A DNA stretch of 64,000 bases from Azolla pinnata (taxonomy: Eukaryota > Streptophyta > Polypodiopsida > Salviniales > Salviniaceae), in the NCBI GenBank assembly GCA_037176905.1, contig JBBBWG010012335.1:22302-86301 (forward strand). Direction: 5' to 3'. A program made the position numbers and the translations under genes. Position 1 is the first letter of the stretch. Every line of letters starts with the position of its first letter. The notes beneath the pieces are model-generated. The model searched no databases. It was not told the DNA's origin and saw only the letters and a list, made by a program, of their open reading frames with translations. This document shows positions 1 to 11,433 of the stretch, piece by piece.

Positions 1-2
1 AA

Positions 3-511
3 TCAGATGCCGTTGAGACGGCTGCACTCATTGGAAAGCAAGTTGGGAAGGATTTTAATGGTACATTCTGCATTTGAGTCGTTATGCAATTTGATGAGAG
101 TGAGAAGTACTTTAAGGTCAGTATAGACAATGCGATGCATTAATACTGCCACAAGTTTTTGTTTCTCTGAAAGAGTAACTGACGTGTTTCTCTGAAAGAG
201 TAACTGCCGTGATAACACCCTAACAGGAATCAGTGTGATAGCATTTGATGATCTAGTCACAAAGCCTGATTGGTCATACAAGTTCTTGTTCAAACAACAG
301 ATGTGATTACACTTAATTTTGGGGAAATAAAAATGAACATTACGGTGCTTTAGAAGTATTCTGTGAAGTCAAATCTTCATTTAAATATTTACTTTTATGT
401 GATATTTATTGAAAACAGGTGAAGTATGAAGGTGGAGATGAGGAAGAGCTTCATTTGGCTGAGCTGGAGACTGTTCTTATTCAGGAGGAAATCATTAACT
501 GCAACAGCTAA
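3..511 (+). pseudogene. 3' end of PTM/DIR17-like Tudor-domain gene, with in-frame TGA
   Basis: Two exons are visible: up to 116 (donor GTCAGT at 117) and 419-511 (acceptor ACAG, stop TAA 509-511); they join in phase 0. The translation begins LIGKQVGKDFNGTFC and ends in KVKYEGGDEEELHLAELE, the pattern of the PTM/DIR17-like Tudor fold (an LVGRxVxKxF start, a GxVxxFD strand, then a YEDGDxEEL strand). The frame holds a TGA at 75-77, where the family pattern leads me to expect the Gly of the GxVV strand, so a GGA to TGA change is the simplest explanation. The rest of the gene lies left of the window. It is either a decayed copy or carries a sequencing error. Such domains occur in plant chromatin proteins; no specific role can be given. 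Confidence 0.5.
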
Positions 512-1681
512 TCAATGAGAACTCTAGCATCATACTCGTTGGGAATGGCTATTACCATTTCAAATTTCAAGGCGTAGAAGGGAATATGTGTGTAAATAAC
601 CTTCGATGCGAGGCTTTTTTGTTTCCGACAGGAAAAATCCTCATCCAGAGTTGGTCGGTAGAGGTTTCTCGTGTAAGTAGTTTTTCCCTTGAGATACCTG
701 TGAATAAGAAGATGGAATTGCCTAAAGGTTCTCATACTTGTATTAGAACTTACACTTTGATGTGTATCGACATGCTAATGATTTCTGTAAAATCCTAGAG
801 GCACGCCCTTCAAACAAACAGGCTAGAGTTTGTTGGAGTGAGTTTGTGCTGTTTTAGGATCCCATTTTCGGATCTACATGCAGGATGCATATATTTCCTG
901 TTTGGAAACTGAAATGGATTTCCTGATATTGTCTAGTTTGTGGGTGCTTGGACGTTCAGAATGTGTAGAAAGAACTCTAATTAAACCAGTATTAAACCAT
1001 ACTTGTTTTTGTTAATCTCCATAATAGAAGTTTCAAATAGCTGTTCTCTTCTTCATTCCATTTATGCAAATGCAAAATATATTTCAGTCGTTTGTCTTTC
1101 GATTGTACTCTGGCAAGTTAATGATGTTAATGAAGATGTATTTTTGCTGATCACACTGTATGCTGATTCTGGAGAAAGAGCAAGTCCATACTTAATACTT
1201 TCCTTGTTCAGGGTTTTGGGTTTAGGTGAATCCTCCGTTTGAGTGGAGATATGGGCTGGCTAATAGCTAAATTGAGAAAGGTTTCTTTAACTCCTTTCGA
1301 GAATACAAGCAACCTAGTAGCTGTTCAAGGGTGAAATTTTTCTTTAGACGTGAAGATCGGCTCCTACATGATGTAGGATCAAACAGATGTTCCGACATTC
1401 TATGCTTGCACTTGCAAGAGGAGTTTTTGGGCTTCAGCTGCACAAGATGGTGGTAGGTTTTATAGCAGAAATCGAGCAGCTTGCAGAGCATAATAGAGCT
1501 CGAAAGATTGGACATATCAAAGGTGAGGTAGATGATCGATGCTAACGAGGTTGTCGCTTCCAAAGCACTTGCACGATCGCTCGAGAAAAGGCTCTCCTTC
1601 GCCAAGAACAACTTGTTGCTTCAAAGATGTACCTTGGCAGCCGACGACACCGCTAGGAAACGAACCACAATCTTCCTCCTT

Positions 1682-1890
1682 GGTCAAGGTCAAGGTCAAG
1701 ATCAAGATCAAGATCAAGATCAAGGTCAAGATCAAAATAAAGGCCAAGGTCAAGGTCAAGGTCAAGGTCAAAATAAAGGCCAAGGCCAAGGTCAAGGTCA
1801 AGATCAAGATCAAAGGTCAAGGTCAAGATCAAAGCTCAAGATCAAGATAAAGGTCAAGGTCAAGGTTAAGGTCAAGGTCAAAGTCAACGA
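1682..1890 (+). repeat. GGTCAA/GATCAA hexanucleotide array
   Basis: About 34 near-perfect hexamers (GGTCAA, GATCAA, AATAAA-G variants) run head to tail. The tract stays open in all three plus frames, producing a spurious Gly-Gln-Asp-Gln reading frame. It ends about 170 bp before the EH1 start codon. Confidence 0.9.
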
Positions 1891-1973
1891 AGATGGGTCA
1901 AGGTCAAACAGAGGCAGGGGCAGATTTGTAAATACCGGAAACGACATTTTGTGCTCTATTTTTGAATCCTTCT

Positions 1974-1983
1974 CTTCTCTTCT

Positions 1984-2026
<43 letters not shown>
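1974..2026 (+). repeat. (CT)n microsatellite in probable EH1 5' UTR
   Basis: A pure CT run sits 30-80 bp before the EH1 ATG. CT/GA tracts are common in plant 5' UTRs and core promoters. Confidence 0.85.
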
Positions 2027-2029
<3 letters not shown>

Positions 2030-2057
2030 CACCGTTCCTGCTTCCTGCTGATCCGCC

Positions 2058-5000
2058 ATGGCGGCTGCCGATCCCTTCGAATCCTACTTCCGACGCGCCG
2101 ATGTGGACGGCGATGGCCTTATCAGCGGCCAAGAGGCCATCTCCTTCTTCCAAGGGGCCAACCTTAGCCGCGAAACCCTTGCCAAGGTGTTGTACGCCGC
2201 CATACGCTCTCTCCCGATCTATTCCGATCTGCTTCTGATGCTGTAGTAGCTTTACTTTGCCGTTGCTTCTATCCGTCTCTTTCGTTTCAACGAGATCTTG
2301 TTTATTCTGATCACAGCATATGGCGATTTGCATTTTTTGTTGTAATTCTCTTTGGACGACAGGTTATGGTTTTGTTTTTGAGCAGCCTAACTTGATATTA
2401 TCTGTTCTTTCTTTATTCTCTTGTTCAACGTTTTCACGCAAACAATAGATGATCACATCCTTGAAAGCTATTCCTAGAGATGCAAGCAGCATTTCCATAT
2501 GATGCAAGTCAGATGGAAATTAGAGTACGTATACGTCATTTTCTAACGAAAATGATCTAAGCTCACCATCCATACTGATCTACAGTCATACATAGAATCT
2601 TGGTTCGATTCAATGTTGATTTTATTCTGATTCATCCTGATCTGTATGCTCATCCACTGTTTACACACGATGCTAAGTTGATATTGAACTTAGACAACCG
2701 TTCTTGTAAATTTAATACACTACTTTCACAGATTGCGAAAATTTGTCTTCAGCTTGACCAAGATTTTGGTAAGATGAGTATAAATGATCAGTCATCATAA
2801 TGCTGGCCTTAGCTCAATGTGAAGATGAAAAAGATGGACTTTTTTGCACAATCCAATTGTTGATATCAAGATGTGGTGTTGATTGTTTGAGATAAATGCA
2901 TCAACGACATTTTCACACAATGCTAAGCTTGATTGATCTTTTTTTACAAGATGCAAATGTGGATCATAGTGCCAATGGGTCTTAATAGAGATGCATATAC
3001 ATGAAACATAAGATAAACGAGATGGGAAAGCTGCTTAATTCTTTCAGATGCATTGTCAAATGCTGCGTAGGATAGTATTCGTTCTCAATATCTTCCAATC
3101 TTGCATCATATATAGTGATTCTATTTTTCATAAAATTCATTATTCTGGTAAATGCATTTAAGGTCGTTTTCTAACTTTCCTGGATGCTGTCTCCCCAATA
3201 TTCTGTAAACCCACTCAAGCAGCACTTTACATGATTGATAAGTTGTTCTTGCGAACTTAGGTTGGAAGGTATTTATGTCAATGTCATTGCAGACACATGC
3301 CTTCACACGATTCATAAGTCATGATTCACTTTTCTTGACAATGTTAATGTTTTTGTGGATATCACTTGGAAGATGTGGTAACCTGGCATGGACACACAAA
3401 CTCTGAGCCGTTTTCTTAGAGATAAATTTCATGCTTAACTTTCTCTTGGATCTGCATAGCCTGATGTGTTTCTATAAAAACATTGACTCTTGTTGTCAGA
3501 GCCAGTAAGAGATACTGACCGGCTAAAAGATTCTCAGAAACTAGTACATGGTAACTTTATGTTAGTTTTTTGCAACTTTTGTGCATGTAATAAGATCCAA
3601 TGCTCTCTGATGTTGAGAATTAGTGCTACCTTACGTCCTTCATCCGCAATCCATTGATATTTTTGGATGATAACGGAGGTTGACATCTCCCTCCAAATGG
3701 CACATACCAATTGGTTTCATTTGGCTTTACAGATCTGGCAATATGCTGATCAAAGGCAATGTGGATTCCTCTCAAGACCAGATTTTTATAATGCATTGAA
3801 GCTCGTCACCGTAGCTCAAAGTGGCCGGGAGCTAACTCCAGCACTTGTGAGGAGTGCTCTACAAGGATCAGCATCATCACAAATTCCTCCTCCTCAGATA
3901 CAAGTGACTTCTGGTCCTCTAACATCTCAAGGAGCAACGGCAGTAAGACCAGTTGCTCCACCATCCATTCCAGCACAACAGTTTCCACAATACAACCCCG
4001 CAGGGGCGCAAGGAAGCTTCAATTCGTCACAAACTGGGGCATATTTCCCTTCAGGAAATCAAGTAAATCAAGTAAATACATTCACAGCGCAGACGAGAGC
4101 TTCAACTCCTCCATTAGTGGGAAATTTATCAGGGAGTTGGCCTGGTCCTACAACTAATAATGGGTTAATGCAGCAGAATGTGCAGTTTAAGGCACCTAGT
4201 GCTGGTCCTATACCTAGCAATGCTGTAATTAATCAAAATGTTCAGATCGGAGCACCTATTGTAGCTGCATCTCCTCAAGGGATTAACAGCTCAAATGTTC
4301 CAGTTCAAAAGTCTGTATCAGCTACCAGCATACAGGCCGATTTATTCGGGGGAGATGTATTTACAGTTGCTCCTATCAAGGAGAATGTTTCAATGCCATC
4401 ATCAAATTCTATGACAAACTTGTCATTGCCTTCATCACAGGCAAATGTAGTAACTATGGATTTGTCCATATCAACAACATCACACCAGAAAGGCAGTCAA
4501 TTGCCTGATCCTTTCAACCCTTCTTCCTTTGCATTGGTTCCTACTACTGTTGCACCGGGTGCCACATCCAACCAGCAGCAACCTCTACACATGTCCTCGA
4601 AATTAGATTCACAGAGTAGTGGTCTCAGTACTGCTGACGTTGTAAAAAATTGGCCAAAGATGGCAAATTCAGATGTCCAGCGTTATGGTAAAGTTTTCTT
4701 TGAAGTGGACACAGACAAGGATGGGAAGATCAATGGCATGCAAGCGCGAGAGTTATTCCTTAGCTGGAAAATCCCACGGGGTATTTTCTACATCTTGCAT
4801 ATTGACCAAGTTTGGCATTGCGATTCTAGTTTTGATATTCTTGGAAAATTTTCATTTATAAATAAAACTTTTTCTCTCCCTTTTGCAGAGATTTTGAAGC
4901 AGATCTGGGACTTGTCAGATCAAGATCGTGACAGTATGTTGTCCTTGCGTGAATTCTGTCTTGCACTTTACATCATGGAAAGGCACAGGGATGGCCTTAA

Positions 5001-8000
5001 GCTACCTACATCTATCCATTTTGATCAATGTTTTGATGAGTCTGGGATTCAGGCACTTCGTATTGCTGAGGCTCGAATTGTAAGTCGTCTGCAAAGTTCT
5101 CCAGCCTACAATGTGCCATCTTGGCAAAATTCAGGTATAGTATGCTGTTTATGTTGGTACATTTAGTTTATGTAAAAGGCCCTCTATATCCGTGATTTTT
5201 TTTTTTAACTGTGGATGATCACTATCCCTAAACTTTGTCATTTTTTTGCAAGTGCTTGGTGATTGCCATCAGAGAATATATGTGCTGTTTGAGTAAGCAG
5301 ATTTATCTGGTGAATGCTGTAGTTATATGAGCTTATTAGGGAAATTATATGATTGATTTAGTGTCCCCCCTTTCTCTGTGTGTCTATCTGTCTGTCTCTC
5401 TCTCAGAGTCATTTGAAAAAGATTATAAGAAATTTAGGGGCATTTTGAGAATGAAGAACAAAAACATATTTCAAAATTTCTCTCTGTTACCATTTCAGAA
5501 ATTCTCGCAGGTTGAGCACAAACTGATAACAATACTGAGATTCAGCTTCTTTTGTTGGTTGTGTAGCTGCTTTGCCACCTCCAGGTAGTAATCGGGGGGT
5601 GTCTGGATTGCCACCTCGCCCAGCCCCAGTACGGCCCGGTGTTTCGCCAACACCCTCATATCCTGCATCTGTACAAGTATCAACAACACCCAATGTAGAT
5701 GTCCAACAAAAATCTAGAGCGCCTGTCCTTGAGATGAACTTCGTCAACCAACTGAATGCAGATGATCAGTTGACACTTCAAACCAAGCATCAAGAAGCGT
5801 TGGATGCTGAGAAGAAGGTGAAAGCATAATTTTCTAAGCATATAAGTTTCATAAGATGCCTGGAAATATTTAAACTATCTGTATGACTACATATATACGT
5901 GTTTTCTGATAAATATATAAAACATGATAATATTATTCCACTCTGTTTCAATCCATATTCTAAATCTGTGTTCACTACTTAGGATTTGACCACTCCCTTC
6001 ACTTTTGATAAAAACAGTGTACTGTGTAATAGTGAAGAGATAAGGGTACGCCATTTAATATTTTAGCAGTGATGAAGTTCCAGTAAATAAGAACATGATT
6101 ATCTATTGAAAACTCTATATCTGGAAAGAGGTAAAGTTGGAGTTGACTAATGTCAATTATTTGGTTAATTGGAAATAGTATCACCTCAGGGGATTTTGAA
6201 TGAAAGTTAATTAATTAAGATGCATGAGGTAAGAGCTTCTTAAGTTCAGTTCTGAGGAATAAGCCATGATAAGAGCCATCGATTTTGATTGAGGGAAGAG
6301 GCCATTCAGGGGGGAACACAGAATCTCAGTGTAATCAAGCCGCTGGTTATGGGAGCCTAACAGTAGATCTATCCCCTGGTAATTTCATCGAGTGGAGAAT
6401 CTGTTGGAGTAACGTCCTGTTTTTCTACCCTAACTATCCAGCCAGGCCATAGATTTTATGGTGATCTAGAATGCAACAAAATTGAAATGATATTGACATT
6501 ACAATAGCCAAGTGCGTTGGGTATCATGTCACAGGAAAACAGTCAATCTTTGCTGTATGGGTTATTGTGCTCTCTTCAATCTGTGTATATATTTGATTGT
6601 TGCCTTCCAGTGAATGTTATATGACAAGTGTCATTTATGATACCATTTGTTTGATTGGTGTTTTCTAGATCAGTGATTTTTTTAGATTTGGGTATGAACA
6701 TTCCATTTATCCTTTGGGTCTCCAATAGTTTGTATTCAAATAAATAAAAAGAAAGGTAAAAGACCACAATATGCAATTTCAATTCTAGATAATCGCAAAT
6801 GGAAAAATATGCTGGCTTTTTGTAGTTTTTCATAATTATAAATTTCAATTGTAGTAATACATTAACTGAATGTGACTTTATTGGTGTAGGTTCTTGAGTT
6901 GGAAAAGCAAATCATGGACTCGAAAGAAAAGATGGATTATTATCGCACTAAACTTCAAGACATTGTATGTTTTATGATGCTCAATTTTTTATCTTGCCAA
7001 AATACAGAACTAATATAGTTTTAGTTTTGCTTTAACAGGTGCTTTTCAAAACTAGATGTGACAATCGTCTTAATGAAATCACTGAAAGGGCAGCTGCTGA
7101 CAAGCGTGAGGTTAGTGACTCATGGAATTTTTTTTTGATGTCATAGTAAGGTTTTTGCTTTGTTTCCTTGATGGATCGTAAGGACAATGATAATCCAGGT
7201 ACATCTTGTATAGGGATCATGCATGTCCTATTTTACAAATCTGAGTACATTGGGTTTGGCAAGTTAACCTGAAGGAGTAAATCCGTTTCTCTGTAGCCTG
7301 CATGATGACTATGTAATATATTGTAGAGTAGAAGGTTCCTATTAGAAAGATAGAAGATCTGCCATGTTGGAATACCTCAAAGGGATAACCGCAAATGACG
7401 ATGCAATTTTCTATTATTGGATTGTTACTTTATGAATGTGCTGCTCTAATATACCATTACTAACGAAATGTCATAAAATAAATAAGAGGCTCAGTTCTAA
7501 TTGTAATTAAATTTGCAGGTGGAATCACTGGCAAAAAAATATGATGAAAAATTCAAGCAGGCAGGAGAATCTCAGTCTCGTCTCCTTGCTGATGAATTGG
7601 CATTCCGTGATATCCAGGTAAGAATGAAAAATGTTTCTGTAGATACACTCCTGTGTCACCATATTCAAACTAGCTGTCTGGTTTTGCTTCTAATTAGGAA
7701 CGGAGACTTGAGCTCTATAATGCGATAATCAGGATGGAACAAGGTGGCGGAGAAAATACGTTGCTTCAGGTAATGCTTTTGGTTGTGTATTTATTCACCC
7801 TGATTCAGGTAAAGAACAGCTAGATGTAAGGGGTCTGATGTTTACAGTCTCGTGCCGATCGCTTACACAATGATTTGGATGAGTTGAGAAAAGCTTTAAA
7901 TGCCAAATGCAAGCAGATGGGTTTGCGAATAAAACCCACTTCTCTAATAGAAGTTCCTTATGGTGATTTCTTGGAATTCGATTTGTTTCATATCCACATT

Positions 8001-9574
8001 TTAGTTTGCTTTTTCAGAGGTTCAATAATGTAATAAGATATCTACATATAGGTTGGCAACCAGGGATGCCGGAAAATGCTGCAGAGTGGGATGATGATTG
8101 GGACAAATTCCAAGATGAAGGTTATCACATCTGTTTGGCTGCAAATCGTATTTATGTTATACAAACTATAGTTATGACATTAGCCATTATACTTGCAATA
8201 TGGCTTTCCTCACCTTGTGCAGCATATTCTTCTGCAGTGATGCTGACAATTCCTGTTTGACAGGTTTTACGTATGTTCAAGAATTCATGGAGGAAGGTAC
8301 TGCAGGTGGTGATACAGCGAAACCAAGGACTATTACTAGCTGGGATGACGACGACGACGACGACGACGACGATGGCGAGGTTGTGGATGCTCTTGGGAAT
8401 GGTGAAGACCAATCAGATGAGATAGAACCCTCATCAACTCAAACTGACCATGATAGCAGTATTATTGTTGATGGAGAGAACGTCCACCATGTTTCTACAC
8501 CCCCAAGCCCGAAAAGAGATGAACGTGATATTTTCAATGATCAAGCCGACACCAATAAAGAGTCAAATATGTAAAGTCTTTGAATCTCTTCTGCCACTTC
8601 AGTGGTCTAAAAGTGTTAGTTTGATTTATTTTGAATGGTGATTACATTAATCGTTCATGTATGATATAATAAAATTTGTCAAAACATTTTTGCTTCTAGT
8701 TAATAGATGAATCATGAAATATTGTGTATTGTTTGCTATTTACACTCTCCTGCAGATGCAGGTTCAATTAATCAACTAATTAATTAATTCCTGGTGCAGG
8801 TTTAATTCTGACATAAATGATGAAAATGGAGATGACGATTGGGCATCCGTATTTAAGAATGATGAAGTGGGTTTCGACACATGGCAAACAAATGGTACAA
8901 GCTCAAAGGTATGATGCTTTCTTGAAGCTGCATGGATTAAAATGGGATGGTTGTCCGAGTATGTTGAATTTTTTGTTTGTGTATGGAAGGTGACAACAGG
9001 GAAGCCCAGTAATGGCAGTTCATCCAGCTTCAATGAGCCTTTTGATATGCTATCTAGCTCAGAATATCCTGTGGAAACCGGTTTTAATGCCCAGAGCTCG
9101 AATTCTGGTTCTTTTGGGTTCCATGACAGCTTTGATACTATATCAACACGTCAAGATAGCCTGCCATCTTTCAGATCTATCCAGACAAAAGAACGTCCTT
9201 CTGTGTTTTTTGATAATTCTGTTCCAAGTACACCTGTTTACAGTAACATGTCTCCCAAGAGGGGTTCTAGTGGATTTTCCAACAGTCATTTGACTGAAGA
9301 TCCGTTTGCCCGGTTCGATTCTTTCAGCAGTAACATTTCCGGTGATGGTAAACACTCTTCTAGCAGTTACGCGAGGTTTGATTCTTTCAGCAGCAATATT
9401 GGTGATGTTAAACCCACCTCGAGTAACCTCATGAAGTTCGATTCTTTTAGCAGCAATCATCCTGGAGGTATGGGACATGACTCTGGGCCATCATTTGACT
9501 ACAACGATTCATTTTCAAATGCTGGTCCTTTCAGTAACACTAAAGCAACCACAGATACTTTGGGTTCTTTGTAA
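2058..9574 (+). CDS. EH1: EH-domain protein, TPLATE-complex subunit AtEH1/Pan1-like
   Basis: Thirteen exons give 1,058 aa: 2058-2186, 3733-4780, 4889-5134, 5567-5817, 6890-6964, 7039-7110, 7519-7617, 7698-7769, 7848-7962, 8052-8120, 8264-8570, 8800-8908, 8990-9574. All junction phases agree. Residues 1-95 form a first EH domain with a canonical EF-hand loop (DVDGDGLISGQE); residues 345-440 form a second (DTDKDGKI, then QIWDLSDQD). Residues 535-690 are a predicted coiled coil. A run of ten Asp lies near 755. The tail has DPF motifs and three FDSFSSN repeats near 970-1025. In Arabidopsis the AtEH/Pan1 proteins (about 1,020-1,220 aa) are subunits of the TPLATE adaptor complex, acting at the plasma membrane in clathrin endocytosis and in actin-linked autophagy. 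EH1 and EH2 cannot be told apart here. The exon 13 acceptor (ATGGAAG) is weak; an alternative AG lies 9 bp on but breaks the frame. Confidence 0.93.
4781..4888 (+). other. Stop-free, frame-preserving intron of EH1
   Basis: This 108-bp intron (GTATTT...TTGCAG) interrupts the second EH domain between Pro-Arg and Glu-Ile-Leu-Lys. Its length is a multiple of three and it has no stop codon, so retention would insert 36 residues, rich in Phe and Ile, into the EH domain without a frameshift. The splice call rests on the continuous EH pattern SWKIPREILKQIWDLSDQD. Confidence 0.85.
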
Positions 9575-11433
9575 CAGTTTTTCTGGCTGAGACATCAGCC
9601 TGAAGTGGAAGAGCATAAGAGGCTTATTGCTATTATATCCGGGCTTAACCATTTCCTTTGTTACAGAATGCAATCTATTCGGCGAAATAATATGATACAG
9701 TATCAGGAAAGATAGGAGCGGTCACTCAGATGCACACAGATGATTTATGTTACTGTCCGTTTACCTACTATACATTCTTTTGGGTCGTAACTCATAATAA
9801 GATGATTTGGACATCTTTTCTAATAAATGCCGTCATCTGCACATTGTATTGTATTGAGAATGCTTCATTCTTGTTTTGAAGGACTTTGGTCTTAATTTCT
9901 TGTATTCTGTCCAAACTTCGCTTTCCATTCTTTCCAACAATTAACCTTCTAATATTTCCCTTCTATTTTGCACTGTTGGTATATGCTTGGAAATGCTCTT
10001 GTACTTTGAACGTTTAGTATGCCTATCAATCTCAACAGGGTTTGATCACAGGATGTTAATTTTATTGGTAGTGTCATACTTTGAACATTTAGTTTGCAAA
10101 TTCCAAATTACTATGGTTTCTGTTATGGGCTTATTGATGTGCAGATTATGCAATGGCGAAGGCAGGAAGATTGGTCATTTCTCTGCAATGCAAATACAAT
10201 GATGTCTTCTCATCGATGTAAGAATGCTTTCATCCTGCCCTTCTGATTTGATGTATACTGATGAAAAATATGAACCATTGCAGTCTTCATTATAGTGTGA
10301 AAGGAGCGCGTACTGGAAGCATCATTGAAGTAAATCAACGCAAAAAACTGGAACATATTTGAGGTAGGATAGTCAAGATCAATGCTAAAGAACGGAACAT
10401 CATTGAAAGTAGGTCAGTCAAGTTCAATGCTATGAGATGAACGTAAAATGTGCTAGGTTGAGAAACATGCTATACAGTTTTTCAGACCAGTTCCAGACCT
10501 CATTCAGAATATAATCGTAAGTAGAGTTTAATTTAAGTTTAAAAGTGAAAGCTTAAGTTTGAGTAGATTGAGTTTAAGGTAGAAGGAGTTAACTTTATTT
10601 ATGCTAGGGTGAATTGGACTGAAGGTAGAGAAGAGATGAGCTCATTCATATTAAGGTCGCACGACACGGTAATTTTCCTGTCAGATCGACAGTGTGTTCG
10701 TATAATGTTTCCACTTCTGATAGTAATTGTAGCATCAACAAATTCTTGTAAGAAGATCTGCATGGAGGAAATTAGCATGATTTCATTACAAGAGCTTAAT
10801 GGTGAGATTAAATTAGCCACAGATCACAAATTAGCTATTGGACAAATTGAGATAGAAAACATACCTACCTAAACCTACCATACAGGCAACACATGCTAAC
10901 CAAGTACTGGGTTATTTATTGATGGGTTACTTCTTCAGACAAGTACACTCGCCTGTGGTATGCAGTAAGATCGCTAAAATATTGTTGCAGGTTATCTGAT
11001 AGACAGTTAAACCTAATCCATCAGCAAGACAATGATGGCTGATCTCCTTGACAAGATTTTTAGCACCCTTCTGAGTGCGGTTAATAATAAAAAGGGCCAA
11101 AGAAAAGCCGACTGATTTTCGTAACCAAACAGGAAAACATTCATGAGTCTTTGAGATGTTGCCAATGGGCTTTTGGTTGAAGGTCAAGTTGCAGCAAAAA
11201 CCAAACAGGGGATACTGCAAAAACTTTTCCAAGCTTTACCGATTTGGTACAATGTCAGTGCAGAATATATATATATATACATTGTACATAGCAAAAGAGG
11301 CAGCGAAACCGTACTGCTCTGTATCGGAATGCATATCGATCTAGTGGCATCGATAAGAAGCATCGAGAGAGGTTTCCTGGAGTAGTATATCGAAAGATGA
11401 GATGTACAGGAGGAGGCGATGGGTTATGGAATC
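9575..11433. other. Convergent intergenic region between EH1 and TRF4-like gene
   Basis: This stretch contains the 3' UTRs of two converging genes, AT-rich unique sequence and a short TA run near 11265-11280. I found no exon, RNA gene or element in it. Confidence 0.6.

Larger units (their letters stand above)
512..2057. other. Intergenic region and 5' region of EH1
   Basis: No complete gene is seen. A 52-codon plus-strand ORF at 1387-1545 and an overlapping open frame from 1532 (about 44 codons before the hexamer repeat) look protein-like and may be remnants of a coding exon, but I recognise no family. The right part holds the GGTCAA/GATCAA hexamer array and a CT tract that probably lies in the EH1 5' UTR. 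Confidence 0.4.

Noticed and set aside
1532-2167. 211-codon ORF spanning the hexamer array, CT tract and EH1 exon 1
   Set aside because: Mostly repeat-encoded and in a different frame from EH1, whose own frame has the EF-hand.
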